In this document: positions 18,056-27,309 of the stretch, piece after piece
Position numbering within the stretch: position 1 is the stretch's first letter
Layout: each line of letters starts with the position of its first letter
From: Salmonella enterica subsp. enterica serovar Choleraesuis
GTDB lineage: Bacteria > Pseudomonadota > Gammaproteobacteria > Enterobacterales > Enterobacteriaceae
Length of the DNA stretch: 64,000 bases
Direction: 5' to 3'
NCBI GenBank assembly: GCA_022846635.1
Contig: AP025685.1
Location: forward strand, 1,860,001 to 1,924,000
Notes under the pieces: model-generated
Databases searched by the model: none
Told to the model about the DNA's origin: nothing
Seen by the model: only the letters and a program-made list of their open reading frames with translations
Program-made: the position numbers and the translations under genes

Positions 18056-18080
18056 CGAAAAAACGCCATCTGATGGCGTC
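18056..18080 (-). terminator. Minus-strand terminator upstream of tonB
   Basis: ACGCCAT (18063-18069) pairs with ATGGCGT (18073-18079) around CTG, and on the minus strand it is followed by six T. It would stop transcripts leaving tonB in the antisense direction before they enter yciI. No minus-strand gene precedes it. Confidence 0.75.
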
Positions 18081-18107
18081 AGGTCAACAAAATTCTTAGG
18101 TGTTGTT

Positions 18108-18126
18108 GAATATGATTGCTATTTGC
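18108..18126 (+). promoter_or_regulatory. Fur box of tonB
   Basis: The 19-mer GAATATGATTGCTATTTGC matches about 12 of 19 Fur-consensus positions and closely resembles the iron-regulated tonB promoter region of E. coli. It lies 38 bases before the tonB ATG and would block transcription when iron is plentiful. Confidence 0.7.
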
Positions 18127-18164
18127 ATTTAAAATTGAAGCTCTTTTAAGTTACCGGCAGCATT

Positions 18165-18893
18165 ATGACAGCAACCACTTTAGACCTTCCGCGCAAATTC
18201 CCGTGGCCAACGTTGCTTTCTGTCGCCATTCATGGCGCAGTGATAGCAGGTATTCTTTTTGTCTCCGCCCGACAGGTCATTCAGCTGCCAGCACCTTCGC
18301 AACCGATAAGCATCACGATGGTGGCTCCCGCCGATCTTGAACCCGCTCAGCCCAAGGTCGCAGCACCGCCGCCAGAGCCGGTAGTCGAGCCTGAGCCGGA
18401 ACCCGTTCCAGAGCCAAAAGAGGCGCCGGTGGTTATTCACAAGCCAAAACCTAAGCCTAAGCCTAAGCCGGTACATAAAGTTGAGAAACCGGTGAAACGC
18501 GAAGTTCCGCGTGAAACTCGCCAGGAACGGACTGAAAACGCTCGTGATGATGTTGCACGCAGCGCAGTGGCAAATCCGAACCCGAACCCGGCTCCTGCTG
18601 CTCGCGCAGCGCCAAGCGTTCCCAGCGGCCCTAGCGCTGTGAGCCGCACCCAGCCGCAATACCCGTCGCGCGCTTATGCATTGCGCCTGGAAGGTAATGT
18701 TCGGGTTAAATTTGACGTAACTAGCGATGGGCGGGTTGAGAACGTTACCGTGCTGGCGGCTAATCCTGAAAATATGTTCGAGCGTGAAGTTAAGCAGGCT
18801 ATGAAACGCTGGCGCTATCAGCCGGGACGTCCGGGACAAGGGCTGGTGGTGAATATCGTATTTAAAATTAACGGCGGGGCACAGGTACAGTAA
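18165..18893 (+). CDS. tonB: Energy-transducing protein TonB
   Basis: TonB couples the inner-membrane proton gradient, through ExbB/ExbD, to outer-membrane receptors for siderophores and vitamin B12. The 242 residues compare with 239 in E. coli. The N-terminal membrane anchor (about 14-35) has the essential S-x3-H motif, Ser19 and His23. A long periplasmic spacer follows, with Glu-Pro repeats (VEPEPEPVPEP) and then Lys-Pro repeats (KPKPKPKPKP). The C-terminal domain (about 150-242) has the receptor-contact region SRTQPQYPSRAY and RVKFDVTSDGRV. The start has no long SD but matches the family. A Fur box lies upstream and a strong terminator downstream. Confidence 0.97.
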   Translation: MTATTLDLPRKFPWPTLLSVAIHGAVIAGILFVSARQVIQLPAPSQPISITMVAPADLEPAQPKVAAPPPEPVVEPEPEPVPEPKEAPVVIHKPKPKPKPKPVHKVEKPVKREVPRETRQERTENARDDVARSAVANPNPNPAPAARAAPSVPSGPSAVSRTQPQYPSRAYALRLEGNVRVKFDVTSDGRVENVTVLAANPENMFEREVKQAMKRWRYQPGRPGQGLVVNIVFKINGGAQVQ

Positions 18894-18922
18894 CGACGCT
18901 TACGCTGGAAGTCTTGCGAAAG

Positions 18923-18949
18923 AAACGGGCCCTGTGGCCCGTTTTTTTG
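18923..18949 (+). terminator. Intrinsic terminator of tonB
   Basis: AAACGGGCC (18923-18931) and GGCCCGTTT (18936-18944) form a 9-bp stem with a CTGT loop and a seven-T run. Confidence 0.93.
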
Positions 18950-19104
18950 TCACTAAATAGCGGTCGAGCCTGTTTTTAAAGGGCTAATTCAGCTCATCAG
19001 AATAGCGGCATGGGGGCGGTTGGCACGGATCGTTGATGATGGATTAGGCGAGGACTGCTGAGCCAAAAATGTGAGTAGCAAAGAAAAAATACGGTGGGAA
19101 GAGT

Positions 19105-19135
19105 AATAAAAAAGACGGCGCATGGGCCGTCTTTT
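19105..19135 (-). terminator. Intrinsic terminator of yciA
   Basis: AAGACGGC (19112-19119) pairs with GCCGTCTT (19126-19133). On the minus strand a run of T follows. It lies eight bases past the yciA stop. Confidence 0.9.
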
Positions 19136-19142
19136 AGAGGTA

Positions 19143-19541
19143 TCAGTCGATTGAAGGAAGCTTTCTCGGGCGGCCATCTTCATCTACCGCAACGTAGATA
19201 AATAGCGCCTCGGTCGTTTTGTAACGCTGCCCCATCGGTGCAGTAGAAACCTTTTTCACCCAGACTTCGACGTTGATAGTGATCGAGGTATTCCCGCGCT
19301 TTACACAGCGTGCGTAGCAGCATACTACGTCACCGACGGCGACCGGCTTCAGGAACGTCATGCCATCAACGCGAACGGTAACGACCCGGCCATTCGCAAT
19401 CTCTTTGGCGAGAATAGCGCCGCCCATATCCATTTGCGACATCAGCCAGCCGCCAAAGATATCACCGTTAGCATTGGTGTCCGCCGGCATCGCCAGAGTA
19501 CGCAGTACCAGATCGCCTGGAATTGGTTGCTGGTCACTCAC
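19143..19541 (-). CDS. yciA: Acyl-CoA thioesterase YciA
   Basis: YciA is a hotdog-fold thioesterase that hydrolyses a broad range of acyl-CoAs in the cytoplasm. The 132 residues equal E. coli YciA. Family marks include the catalytic-region [13 protein letters not shown] with its Asp, and [19 protein letters not shown]. It starts with GTG, with AGGAGG seven bases upstream. This start overlaps the yciB stop by four bases (GTGA), so it is probably translationally coupled. It is the last gene of the yciC-yciB-yciA run and ends at its own terminator. Confidence 0.95.
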   Translation of the reverse strand: MSDQQPIPGDLVLRTLAMPADTNANGDIFGGWLMSQMDMGGAILAKEIANGRVVTVRVDGMTFLKPVAVGDVVCCYARCVKRGNTSITINVEVWVKKVSTAPMGQRYKTTEALFIYVAVDEDGRPRKLPSID

Positions 19542-20083
19542 TTTTTATCCTCCTGATTCTCTGGCATATGACGGTACATATAGATACCGCTTATCAGAGT
19601 AAACAGCAGGGTCAGGCCGGTAAGCCCGAATACTTTAAAGTTTACCCATACGCTCTGTGGCAGCCAGAAGGCGATGTAGATATTGGCCACTCCGCACAGG
19701 ATGAAAAACAGAGCCCAGGCGACATTAAGCTTGCCCCATACCGGGGATGGCAGGGTGATCTCTTTACCCAGCATGGTCTGGATAAGGTTCTTTTTCATCA
19801 CCAGCTGGCTAACCAGCAGCGCCCCGGCAAACAGGCCATAAATGACCGTTACTTTCCATTTAATGAATTCGTCGTTGTGGAAAAAGATGGTCAGGCTGCC
19901 GAATACTGCAACCAGAATAAAGGTGATGAGCATCATCTTCTCTACTTTGCGGTATTTATACCAGCTGTAGAGCAATGCCAGACCGGTAGCAACAATAAGC
20001 GCTCCGGATGCCACGTAAATGTCGTACATCTTGTAGAACGCAAAGAACACAACGAGCGGTAAAAAATCTAAGAACTGCTTCAT
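19538..20083 (-). CDS. yciB: Intracellular septation / envelope-spanning protein YciB (IspZ family)
   Basis: YciB is a polytopic inner-membrane protein with about five membrane segments, linked in E. coli to envelope integrity and cell-elongation proteins and in Shigella to septation and spread. From the ATG at 20083 the product has 181 residues and begins [14 protein letters not shown], exactly as in E. coli (179). An ATG four codons earlier has no better ribosome binding site. Conserved loops include [18 protein letters not shown] and [21 protein letters not shown]. It overlaps yciA by four bases and follows yciC after 59 bases. Confidence 0.93.
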   Translation of the reverse strand: MKQFLDFLPLVVFFAFYKMYDIYVASGALIVATGLALLYSWYKYRKVEKMMLITFILVAVFGSLTIFFHNDEFIKWKVTVIYGLFAGALLVSQLVMKKNLIQTMLGKEITLPSPVWGKLNVAWALFFILCGVANIYIAFWLPQSVWVNFKVFGLTGLTLLFTLISGIYMYRHMPENQEDKK

Positions 20084-20142
20084 AAACTTTTCCATTCAGA
20101 GGCGTGAAGGATTCAGCCATCCACGCCCATAACTTGTGAATA

Positions 20143-20883
20143 TTAGTGGCGTAACAGCATATAGAGACGGAACAAATAGATAAGCAGCAGCGCCGAAAAC
20201 AGGTTACTCAGAGTATTAATAATAATAGTGGCGATATTAGGGTTTAGTGCCGCAAATGATGAGGCCATCAGCAGCAGCGCCAGCTTAGCCAGCAGCCAGC
20301 CCAGGACTGCGGGCGCAACCAGGCGCATATTCGCCCAGACCATTTTCATACTGTTGCGCATTGCGCTAAAAGCACCGGTATTTTCTTGCACGGCTAGCAC
20401 CGGAGCCAGCGAGAACAGAATGGCGAGTATGACGCCGGGAACAACGACCAGCATCATGCCTAGCTGCACCACAAATGTAGTCAGGAAGATAACGGCCAGC
20501 AGGCGTGGTAAAAATGGAGCCGCACCGCCAATAGCGCGCAAAGCGCTGACGCGCTGGCCATTGGAGACAATGCGCATTAATACCAGCATGCCGCCTACCA
20601 GTAGCGTATTGGCTACCATCGCTGAGAAGGTGGCGGCCGCAGACGCGCGTAGCAGAACTTGCTGCTGATCTGGCGACATATTTTGCACTATTTCAAACAG
20701 CGTCTGGCCATCACCGGACGCGGCGTCGTTAAGAATGGATAACTGATCGGAATTTGGGGAAATAGCGTGCCCGACGACCAGCGCGATAAAAGCACAAAGC
20801 AGGGCCATCAGTAAAATGGTAATGAACTGATTACGAAAAAAATTCCCGGTGTCACGGTATACCGCATTCGCCGTGATAGACAT
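20143..20883 (-). CDS. yciC: UPF0259 inner-membrane protein YciC
   Basis: YciC is a polytopic inner-membrane protein of the UPF0259 family with no assigned function. From the ATG at 20883, which has AAGGAG five bases upstream, the product has 246 residues against 247 in E. coli. The start [16 protein letters not shown] matches the family; a farther in-frame start eight codons earlier does not. About five or six membrane segments are visible, the last near [19 protein letters not shown]. It heads the yciC-yciB-yciA run, which keeps this order in E. coli. Confidence 0.93.
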   Translation of the reverse strand: MSITANAVYRDTGNFFRNQFITILLMALLCAFIALVVGHAISPNSDQLSILNDAASGDGQTLFEIVQNMSPDQQQVLLRASAAATFSAMVANTLLVGGMLVLMRIVSNGQRVSALRAIGGAAPFLPRLLAVIFLTTFVVQLGMMLVVVPGVILAILFSLAPVLAVQENTGAFSAMRNSMKMVWANMRLVAPAVLGWLLAKLALLLMASSFAALNPNIATIIINTLSNLFSALLLIYLFRLYMLLRH

Positions 20884-20990
20884 GTACTCTCCTTGGGTGA
20901 TGACCACATTTGTTCAGCGCGCAATTGTACCCTGAATGTCAGTGCTGTGGCACCACCGCAGCGCTATCGATTACCGATACCAGGAAAAAT

Positions 20991-21353
20991 TTACGTTGTG
21001 AGGTCGGTCACTTTGATAATGGCCGTCAGCGGCGGTAATCCGAAGTGCGCTCTGGCCCGAATGCAGGCCTCGTTAACCTCGCCAGTTTCGGTATAGGGAT
21101 TGAACTCCCGGCAGGTGGAGGGACGTCGGTCGTAGATAGTACAACTGGTATGTTCCCCCGGTGTGCCTTTTAAAGCGCAGCAACGCGGTTCGCCGTGATG
21201 GGTTCCACGCATGCAGCGCAGAAAAGGGGAAACCGGTTCGGTTAATGAGATGGGAACTGGTCCGGCGGCATCGTCACCCTCAGCCCAGTAAAAAGAAACG
21301 CGAAAAAAACTACAGCAGGCACCGCATGAAAGGCAGGGATTCAACGCGGACAT
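20991..21353 (-). CDS. YkgJ-family cysteine cluster protein
   Basis: This 120-residue protein has the zinc/iron-chelating signature of the YkgJ/UPF0153 family. The N-terminal CLSCGACC supplies Cys7, Cys10, Cys13 and Cys14, with later cysteines in [22 protein letters not shown]. The family is proposed to bind zinc or an iron-sulfur cluster, and no reaction is established. The ATG at 21353 has GGAGA upstream; the longer frame from 21422 is unlikely. It precedes yciC on the same strand by about 107 bases and is divergent from ompW. Confidence 0.85.
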   Translation of the reverse strand: MSALNPCLSCGACCSFFRVSFYWAEGDDAAGPVPISLTEPVSPFLRCMRGTHHGEPRCCALKGTPGEHTSCTIYDRRPSTCREFNPYTETGEVNEACIRARAHFGLPPLTAIIKVTDLTT

Positions 21354-21503
21354 GGTTCTCTCCGATAACAGACCGGGTCTGTTTATTTCCTTAAAGGTTT
21401 TCCAGCTTATCGCTCGCCGCAATGGCGGCCAATTTTCAAAAGGTAATGCATTGCAAAAAATGTTATCAGATCAATATTCATCTTTTAGTGATATGCGTAG
21501 AAA

Positions 21504-21517
21504 TTAATCTAGATCAT
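21504..21517 (+). promoter_or_regulatory. FNR-like half-palindrome upstream of ompW
   Basis: TTAAT-CTAG-ATCAT matches 8 of 10 fixed positions of the FNR consensus (TTGAT-N4-ATCAA). It lies about 110 bases before the ompW start. FNR control of ompW is known in E. coli; binding here is inferred. Confidence 0.45.
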
Positions 21518-21624
21518 TGAATGTTAAAATACAGGGTGAAATGTGACAAAGGGGGATTTCAACCATACACCTTATAGGTATATTCCGTTCGCTATTACAA
21601 AAAGCACATCACAAGGAATGGGAT

Positions 21625-22260
21625 ATGAAGAAACTATCAGTGGCACTCCTGGCATTGGGCGCATTTTCCGCGTCAGTCCCGGCACACGAAGCAGGCGAGT
21701 TCTTTATGCGTGCCGGTACCGCAACTGTCAGACCAAGCGAAAGCTCCAAAAATGTTCTGGGTCTTGGCGAGTTTAAAGTCGATAACAATACCCAGATGGG
21801 GTTAACCTTTACCTACATGGCGACCGATAATATCGGTATCGAACTTTTAGCGGCGACGCCGTTCCATCATAAAGTTGGATTACCGGGTATTAACGGCAGT
21901 ATAGCCTCCGTCAATCAGCTGCCGCCGACGCTGGTGGCCCAGTGGTATTTTGGTGATGCCAAAAGTACCTTCCGCCCGTACATCGGTGCCGGTGTGAACT
22001 ACACCATGTTCTTCGATGAGAAATTTAATCATAACGGCCACCGCAATGGGTTGAGTGACCTTAGCCTGTCCAATTCCTGGGGCGTGGCAGGGGTTGTCGG
22101 CGCCGACTATATGATTAATAAAGACTGGCTGATTAACGCCTCGGTTTGGTATATCGACCTTGATACCGATGTGAGCTTTAAAGCCGGTGGTCAGCATCAG
22201 AGCTATAATCTGGATGTTAACCCATGGGTATTTATGTTCTCGGCAGGTTACCGTTTCTGA
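21625..22260 (+). CDS. ompW: Outer-membrane protein W
   Basis: OmpW is an eight-stranded outer-membrane barrel with a hydrophobic channel, linked to small-hydrophobic-molecule uptake and colicin S4 reception. The 211 residues compare with 212 in E. coli. The signal peptide is about 20 residues and ends SVPA before HEAGEFFMRAG. Family stretches include TFTYMATDNIGIELLAATPF, LPPTLVAQWYFGD and the C-terminal FSAGYRF with terminal Phe for barrel assembly. AAGGA lies seven bases before the ATG. Unlike K-12, no yciEFG lies between it and trpA; the two genes converge on one terminator. Confidence 0.96.
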   Translation: MKKLSVALLALGAFSASVPAHEAGEFFMRAGTATVRPSESSKNVLGLGEFKVDNNTQMGLTFTYMATDNIGIELLAATPFHHKVGLPGINGSIASVNQLPPTLVAQWYFGDAKSTFRPYIGAGVNYTMFFDEKFNHNGHRNGLSDLSLSNSWGVAGVVGADYMINKDWLINASVWYIDLDTDVSFKAGGQHQSYNLDVNPWVFMFSAGYRF

Positions 22261-22283
22261 CGGTTTTATGCTGACAGAATTGC

Positions 22284-22317
22284 AAAAGGGAGGCCTCAGG
22301 CCTCCCTTATTTTTTTC
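22284..22317. terminator. Bidirectional terminator between ompW and trpA
   Basis: AAGGGAGGCC (22286-22295) pairs with GGCCTCCCTT (22299-22308) around TCA. A T run follows on + (ATTTTTTT), and a shorter one follows on -, so it serves ompW strongly and the trp operon more weakly. Confidence 0.88.
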
Positions 22318-22339
22318 CGCTTAGGGCAGTTTTACTTAA

Positions 22340-23146
22340 TTAGCTGCGGGTTGCGGCTTTCATCGTGCGGGCAAAGTTTTCCAGCGCGCTGAGCATCCCG
22401 GCCGAATTATCGAGGTTGTTTTCGATAATTTTGACTACCGCAGAGCCAGAAATAGCGCCTGCGGCTCCGGCTTCCAGCGCGGCCTGCACCTGCTCTGGCT
22501 GCGAGATGCCAAAACCTTGCAGCGGCGGTGCGGCATTCAGTGTTGCCAGTTTCTCAACCAGGTGATGTAGCGGCAGGCTGGCTTTATTTTCGGCCCCGGT
22601 AACTCCGGCGCGCGATAGAAGATAGGTATACCCGCGTCCGCGGGAAGCAATCTCCTGTAACAGTGCGTCATCGGCGTTCGGCGGGCAGATGAAAATTGGC
22701 GCAATATTATGGCGCAGGGCAGCCTGGTGGAAAGGGGCTGATTCTTCGACCGGCACGTCGGCAACCAGCACCGAATCTACGCCCACTTCGGCACAGCGCG
22801 CGTAAAACTCATCAATTCCGCGGTTGAATACCAGGTTGGCATACATCAAAAGCCCGATAGGGATCTGCGGATGTTTAGCGCGGATCTCAGCCAGCAGTTC
22901 AAAACACTGGGTCGGAGTAACTCCGGCTTTGAAAGCGCGCAGGTTCGCGTTCTGAATGGTTGGGCCATCTGCCAGCGGATCGGAGAACGGAATGCCCAGT
23001 TCCAGCGCATCAGCTCCGCCGGCAATCAGTGCGTCAATAATGTTCAGCGACTGGCTAAGGGTTGGATCTCCCAGCGTGACAAATGGTACGAAAGCGCCTT
23101 CGTTGCGGTTTTTAAGATCAGAAAACAGCTGCTGATAACGTTCCAT
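22340..23146 (-). CDS. trpA: Tryptophan synthase alpha chain
   Basis: TrpA cleaves indole-3-glycerol phosphate to indole and glyceraldehyde-3-phosphate, passing indole to TrpB through a tunnel. The 268 residues equal E. coli TrpA. It is a TIM barrel; the catalytic Glu lies in [16 protein letters not shown] (with the catalytic Asp in the same stretch), and the phosphate site is near [10 protein letters not shown] and GAISGSAVV. Its ATG overlaps the trpB stop by one base (TGATG), which couples their translation. It is the last gene of the trp operon. Confidence 0.98.
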   Translation of the reverse strand: MERYQQLFSDLKNRNEGAFVPFVTLGDPTLSQSLNIIDALIAGGADALELGIPFSDPLADGPTIQNANLRAFKAGVTPTQCFELLAEIRAKHPQIPIGLLMYANLVFNRGIDEFYARCAEVGVDSVLVADVPVEESAPFHQAALRHNIAPIFICPPNADDALLQEIASRGRGYTYLLSRAGVTGAENKASLPLHHLVEKLATLNAAPPLQGFGISQPEQVQAALEAGAAGAISGSAVVKIIENNLDNSAGMLSALENFARTMKAATRS

Positions 23147-24339
23147 CAGATTTCTCCCCGGGCTTTCAGAATGTCGTGAACGGTAAAAATATCTTTGTCG
23201 CCGCGTCCGGAGAGGTTAACCACCAGAAGCTGTTCTTTTTCTGGGTTAGCTTTCATCATTTTCAGGGCATAGGCCAGAGCGTGCGACGATTCAAGCGCCG
23301 GGATGATCCCCTCGTGGCGGCTCAGCTCTTTAAAGGCATCCAGTGCTTCATTGTCTGTAATTGAGACATATTCTGCACGGCCAATGCTGTTAAGATAAGC
23401 GTGCTGTGGCCCGACAGAAGGGAAATCCAGCCCGGCAGAAACGGAATACGACTCTTCAATCTGGCCTTCGTCAGTCTGCATCATTGGTGCTTTCATGCCG
23501 AAGTAGATACCGGTACGACCATGTTTTAGCGGTGCGCCGTGTTCGCCGGTTTCGATACCGTGACCGGCAGGCTCTACGCCAATCAGCCCAACGGCTTCTT
23601 CGGTAATGAAGTCAGCAAACATGCCGATGGCATTGGAACCGCCGCCGACGCAGGCAATAACCGCATCCGGCAGGCGACCTTCTTTTTCCAGCACCTGGGC
23701 TTTGGTTTCTTCGCCGATCATGCGCTGGAACTCACGCACAATAGTAGGATATGGATGCGGGCCTGCCGCGGTACCGAGCATATAGTGTGCGGTTTCGTAG
23801 CTGCCAGACCAGTCGCGCAGCGCCTCGTTACAGGCATCTTTAAGCGTGGCGGAACCGCTGTGTACTGGAATCACTTCGGCACCCATCAGGCGCATGCGGA
23901 ATACGTTAGGTGATTGACGCTCTACGTCTTTTGCGCCCATATATACCCGGCACTTCAGACCCAGCAGCGCCGAGGCCAGCGCCGAAGCTACGCCGTGCTG
24001 ACCGGCACCGGTTTCGGCGATAATTTCCGTTTTACCCATGCGTTTAGCCAGCAGAGCCTGGCCCAGCACCTGGTTGGTTTTATGGGCACCGCCGTGCAGC
24101 AGATCTTCGCGTTTAAGATACAGCTTAGTTTTCGTCCCGGCGGTCAGGTTACGGCAGAGGGTTAGTGCGGTAGGGCGACCGGCATAGTTTTTTAACAGGT
24201 CGGTAAACTCGGCCTGGAACTCCGGGTCGCTTTGGGCGCTGACAAAGGCCGCTTCCAGCTGGCGCAGGGCAGGCATCAGGATTTGTGGAACATACATTCC
24301 ACCAAACTCACCAAAATAGGGATTAAGTAAAGTCGTCAT
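23146..24339 (-). CDS. trpB: Tryptophan synthase beta chain
   Basis: TrpB joins indole and serine to make tryptophan using pyridoxal phosphate. The 397 residues equal E. coli TrpB. The cofactor lysine lies in GGAHKTNQ, the phosphate loop is GGGSNAIG, and the catalytic Glu lies in AETGAGQHG. The N-terminus [19 protein letters not shown] is typical of the TrpB1 family. It follows trpC by 11 bases and overlaps trpA. A plus-strand mirror frame exists but is a shadow. Confidence 0.98.
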   Translation of the reverse strand: MTTLLNPYFGEFGGMYVPQILMPALRQLEAAFVSAQSDPEFQAEFTDLLKNYAGRPTALTLCRNLTAGTKTKLYLKREDLLHGGAHKTNQVLGQALLAKRMGKTEIIAETGAGQHGVASALASALLGLKCRVYMGAKDVERQSPNVFRMRLMGAEVIPVHSGSATLKDACNEALRDWSGSYETAHYMLGTAAGPHPYPTIVREFQRMIGEETKAQVLEKEGRLPDAVIACVGGGSNAIGMFADFITEEAVGLIGVEPAGHGIETGEHGAPLKHGRTGIYFGMKAPMMQTDEGQIEESYSVSAGLDFPSVGPQHAYLNSIGRAEYVSITDNEALDAFKELSRHEGIIPALESSHALAYALKMMKANPEKEQLLVVNLSGRGDKDIFTVHDILKARGEI

Positions 24340-24350
24340 TATTCGCTTCC

Positions 24351-25712
24351 TTAGTAAGCCCGCAGGGTACGGAATACCGCTGCCAGCTTGTTAGCATCTT
24401 TGATTCCCGGAGCGGATTCCACGCCGGAATTAAAATCGAGTCCGCAGCAGCCAGCTTTAGCTGCTTCTACGCAGTTATCGGCGCTAAGACCACCGGCCAG
24501 CATCACGTTGTCCAGGTTCTGGCCGGCCAGCAGGCTCCAGTCAAAACTTTGGCCACTGCCACCCTGACCGTTATCAAGCAGATAGCGATCTACGTGGCGC
24601 AGGTCGCGGGCCGGCAGGCTGTTGCCAACGGAGAGCGCTTTCCAGATAGCAACCGATGGTGGCAACACCTCACGCAGTGCATCGATATAGCTTTGGTTTT
24701 CGTGACCGTGTAACTGCACGGCGCTGAGTCCCAGACGCTGGGCTAGCGCGGCAACCGTTGCAGTCGGTGCATCGCGAAATACGCCCACATAGTGCAATGG
24801 AGCGGCGGCCATAATCGCGCGGGCCTGAGCTTCGTCGATTTCACGCGGTGAACCGGCAACGAAAATCAAACCACCGTAAACCGCGCCTTCATTGCGTGCT
24901 GCTGCGGCATCCTGTGGACGGGTTAGCCCGCAAACTTTGTTTTCTCCGAGAATAACCCGGCGTACCGCAGCCTCTAAATCGTCTGAGCCCATCAGTGCAG
25001 AACCAATCAAGAAGCCATTGGCAAAGTGGCTCAGCTCGCGTACGTCGCGGTAGCTATTAATGCCGGACTCGCTAATGACCGTGACGCCATGACCAAGACG
25101 CGGTGCCATGGTGCGAGTACGGTTTAAATCAATCGACAGATCGCGCAGGTTACGGTTATTGATACCCACGACTCGCGCACCCAGGTCGATGGCGCGTACC
25201 AGCTCTTCTTCGTTGCTCACTTCTGTCAGTACGCCCATATTCAGGCTATGGGCTACGGCCGCCAGCTGACGATACTGCTCATCATCCAGCACTGACAGCA
25301 TCAGCAGGCAGGCGTCTGCCTGATAGAATCGGGCCAGGTAAATCTGGTAAGGCTCAATAATAAAGTCTTTACACAGCACCGGCTGAGTAACCGTTTTGCT
25401 GACCAGGGGCAGAAACTCAAAATTACCCTGGAAATATTTTTCATCGGTCAGCACAGAAATAGCAGAAGCGTAATTACGATAAACGCTGGCAATTTTTACC
25501 GGGTCGAAATCTTCACGAATCAGCCCTTTTGAAGGAGATGCTTTTTTACACTCCAGAATAAATGCCGTCCGTGAACCTTCCAGCGCATGGTAGAAACTGC
25601 GTTCGCTGGGAACTATTTCGTTTTGAAAACTAGCCAGTGGCTGTTGTTGTTTTCGGGCGGCGACCCAAACGGCCTTATCCGCCACAATTTTGGCTAATAC
25701 GGTGTCCTGCAT
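24351..25712 (-). CDS. trpC: Bifunctional indole-3-glycerol phosphate synthase / phosphoribosylanthranilate isomerase
   Basis: This fused enzyme carries out two consecutive steps. The N-terminal TrpC domain (about 1-255) shows [12 protein letters not shown] and the C-terminal TrpF domain (about 256-453) shows [19 protein letters not shown] and GGLSADNC. From the ATG at 25712 the product has 453 residues, the E. coli length. A GTG one codon earlier directly abuts the trpD stop (TAAGTGATG) and could also serve. The TrpC-TrpF fusion is retained here although the TrpG-TrpD fusion is not. Confidence 0.96.
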   Translation of the reverse strand: MQDTVLAKIVADKAVWVAARKQQQPLASFQNEIVPSERSFYHALEGSRTAFILECKKASPSKGLIREDFDPVKIASVYRNYASAISVLTDEKYFQGNFEFLPLVSKTVTQPVLCKDFIIEPYQIYLARFYQADACLLMLSVLDDEQYRQLAAVAHSLNMGVLTEVSNEEELVRAIDLGARVVGINNRNLRDLSIDLNRTRTMAPRLGHGVTVISESGINSYRDVRELSHFANGFLIGSALMGSDDLEAAVRRVILGENKVCGLTRPQDAAAARNEGAVYGGLIFVAGSPREIDEAQARAIMAAAPLHYVGVFRDAPTATVAALAQRLGLSAVQLHGHENQSYIDALREVLPPSVAIWKALSVGNSLPARDLRHVDRYLLDNGQGGSGQSFDWSLLAGQNLDNVMLAGGLSADNCVEAAKAGCCGLDFNSGVESAPGIKDANKLAAVFRTLRAY

Positions 25713-25715
25713 CAC

Positions 25716-26714
25716 TTATCCTCTTGCTGCCAGAGCTGTAACCCGAGACCATGCTCCGCCGCTGCGCAGAACTTCAAGCACGTGAGCACTGTTCTGGCGG
25801 AGACAATCGTGGCCATGTAAACGCATTAGCATGGCGACGTTAGCGGCGACGGCGGCCTCATGGGCCGGAGCACCTTTACCTTGTAACAGGCGGGTCAGAA
25901 TGTCACGATTTTCTTCCGGCGTGCCGCCAGTCAAATCATCTTTGTTATAGGGATTTAGGCCAAAGTCTTCGGCGGTGAGCTGGTAGTGGCTAATAACGCC
26001 GTTATTCAGCTCCGCAACCTGGGTCGGTGCGTGTAACGATACTTCATCCATGCCACCGCTATGAACGACGGCAGCGCGCTGGTAACCCAGAAGACCCAGA
26101 GTTTCTGCAATAGGGGTAACCAGCTCTTCGCTATAAACCCCAATCAGACCGATTGGCGGGCGGGCCGGGTTAATCAGCGGGCCCAGCACGTTAAACAGCG
26201 TGCGAGTTTTCAGCTTTTGGCGTACCGGCATCGCATGCTGGAAGCCTTTGTGATAGTGCGGAGCAAACAGGAAGCATACGCCCAGCTCATCCAGAGCGGC
26301 GCGCGACTGCTGGGCGCTCATCTCAAGATTGATGCCGAAAGCCGCCAGTAAATCCGATGAACCGGAACGGCTGGAAACGCTGCGGTTGCCGTGTTTAGCC
26401 ACTTTCATCCCACAGGCAGCGGCAACGAATGCGCTGGCGGTAGAAATATTAATGCTGTTACTGCCGTCACCCCCGGTACCCACGATATCGGCAAACGAAT
26501 AGTCCGGGCGTGGGAATGGGGCGGCATCGGCCAGTAAGGCGCTGGCGGCACCGGCGATTTCACTGGCATCTTCACCGCGTACTTTCATGCTTACTAAGGT
26601 GGCCGACAGAAGTTCTGGTGCCACTTCACCGCGGATGATGGCGGTGAAAAGCTGCTGGCTTTCGTCGCGGCTCAGGGATTGACCCTGAAAAAGTTTGTCA
26701 AAAATCGGTTGCAT
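25716..26714 (-). CDS. trpD: Anthranilate phosphoribosyltransferase, free-standing
   Basis: TrpD transfers phosphoribose from PRPP to anthranilate. The 332-residue product is only the transferase, whereas E. coli TrpD is a 531-residue TrpG-TrpD fusion. The ATG at 26714 has AGGAGA six bases upstream, with 13 bases between it and the trpG stop. The open frame continues upstream into trpG in a different frame, which is not coding. The glycine-rich PRPP loop [14 protein letters not shown] and [15 protein letters not shown] are intact. The C-terminus RVTALAARG matches E. coli. TrpD is out of frame with TrpG, so loss of one stop would not create a fusion. Confidence 0.97.
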   Translation of the reverse strand: MQPIFDKLFQGQSLSRDESQQLFTAIIRGEVAPELLSATLVSMKVRGEDASEIAGAASALLADAAPFPRPDYSFADIVGTGGDGSNSINISTASAFVAAACGMKVAKHGNRSVSSRSGSSDLLAAFGINLEMSAQQSRAALDELGVCFLFAPHYHKGFQHAMPVRQKLKTRTLFNVLGPLINPARPPIGLIGVYSEELVTPIAETLGLLGYQRAAVVHSGGMDEVSLHAPTQVAELNNGVISHYQLTAEDFGLNPYNKDDLTGGTPEENRDILTRLLQGKGAPAHEAAVAANVAMLMRLHGHDCLRQNSAHVLEVLRSGGAWSRVTALAARG

Positions 26715-26727
26715 GTTGGCTCTCCTA

Positions 26728-27309
26728 TTAACGCGCCAGCGCCCAGTCAAGGGTCTGCTCAAGAAGCCGCGCGCCCTGAGCCGTAAGAATGGATTCCGGG
26801 TGGAACTGGAAGCCACATACCCGGTCTTTATCGTGGCGAACCGCCATTACCATGCCGTTGAAATGGGCATTTACCGTCAGCTCTGCGGGTATATCGCTGC
26901 CCACCAAAGAGTGATAACGAGCGACCGGCAGCGGATTGGATAATCCGGCAAACATTGCCTCAGCGTCATGTTCAATGCGCGAAGCCTTACCATGCAGGAT
27001 TTCACCGGCCTGGCCCACATAACCGCCGTAGGCTTCTACGATGGCCTGGTGGCCAAGGCAGATACCGATAACAGGCACTTTCCCTTTCATACGTTGCAAT
27101 AGTTCTGGCATGCATCCCGCATCGCCCGGTGCACCGGGCCCCGGTGACAACATCAGTACCGGATTTTTCATGGCTGCGAGGCGTTCAATTAAGGTTTCAG
27201 CCGGTACATGGTTACGAAAAATAGTGACCTGGTGACCGGAGGCCCGCAGCTGATCGACCAGATTCCAGGTAAATGAATCGATATTGTCGAGTAACAGGAT
27301 ATCGGCCAT
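26728..27309 (-). CDS. trpG: Anthranilate synthase glutaminase subunit, free-standing
   Basis: TrpG supplies ammonia from glutamine to TrpE for anthranilate synthesis. It is a class I glutamine amidotransferase with the catalytic triad visible: Cys84 in GICLGHQA, and His170 and Glu172 in FQFHPES. The 193-residue product is the size of the separate TrpG of Serratia, not the fused form of E. coli. The ATG overlaps the trpE stop by one base (TAATG). It ends LDWALAR followed by TAA, then a ribosome binding site for trpD. There is no sign of decay. Confidence 0.97.
   Translation of the reverse strand: MADILLLDNIDSFTWNLVDQLRASGHQVTIFRNHVPAETLIERLAAMKNPVLMLSPGPGAPGDAGCMPELLQRMKGKVPVIGICLGHQAIVEAYGGYVGQAGEILHGKASRIEHDAEAMFAGLSNPLPVARYHSLVGSDIPAELTVNAHFNGMVMAVRHDKDRVCGFQFHPESILTAQGARLLEQTLDWALAR

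Noticed and set aside
18420..18490. Tandem KP/EP-coding repeats as a mobile or CRISPR-like repeat
   Set aside because: They code for the known Pro-rich spacer of TonB.
18180..18839. 219-residue minus-strand frame inside tonB
   Set aside because: Arg/Leu repeats are the reverse of the TonB Pro-rich spacer; it is a shadow.
26715..26730. TrpG-TrpD split as a sequencing or frameshift error
   Set aside because: The stop, 13-base gap, ribosome binding site and frame change together look evolved, not like a single indel.
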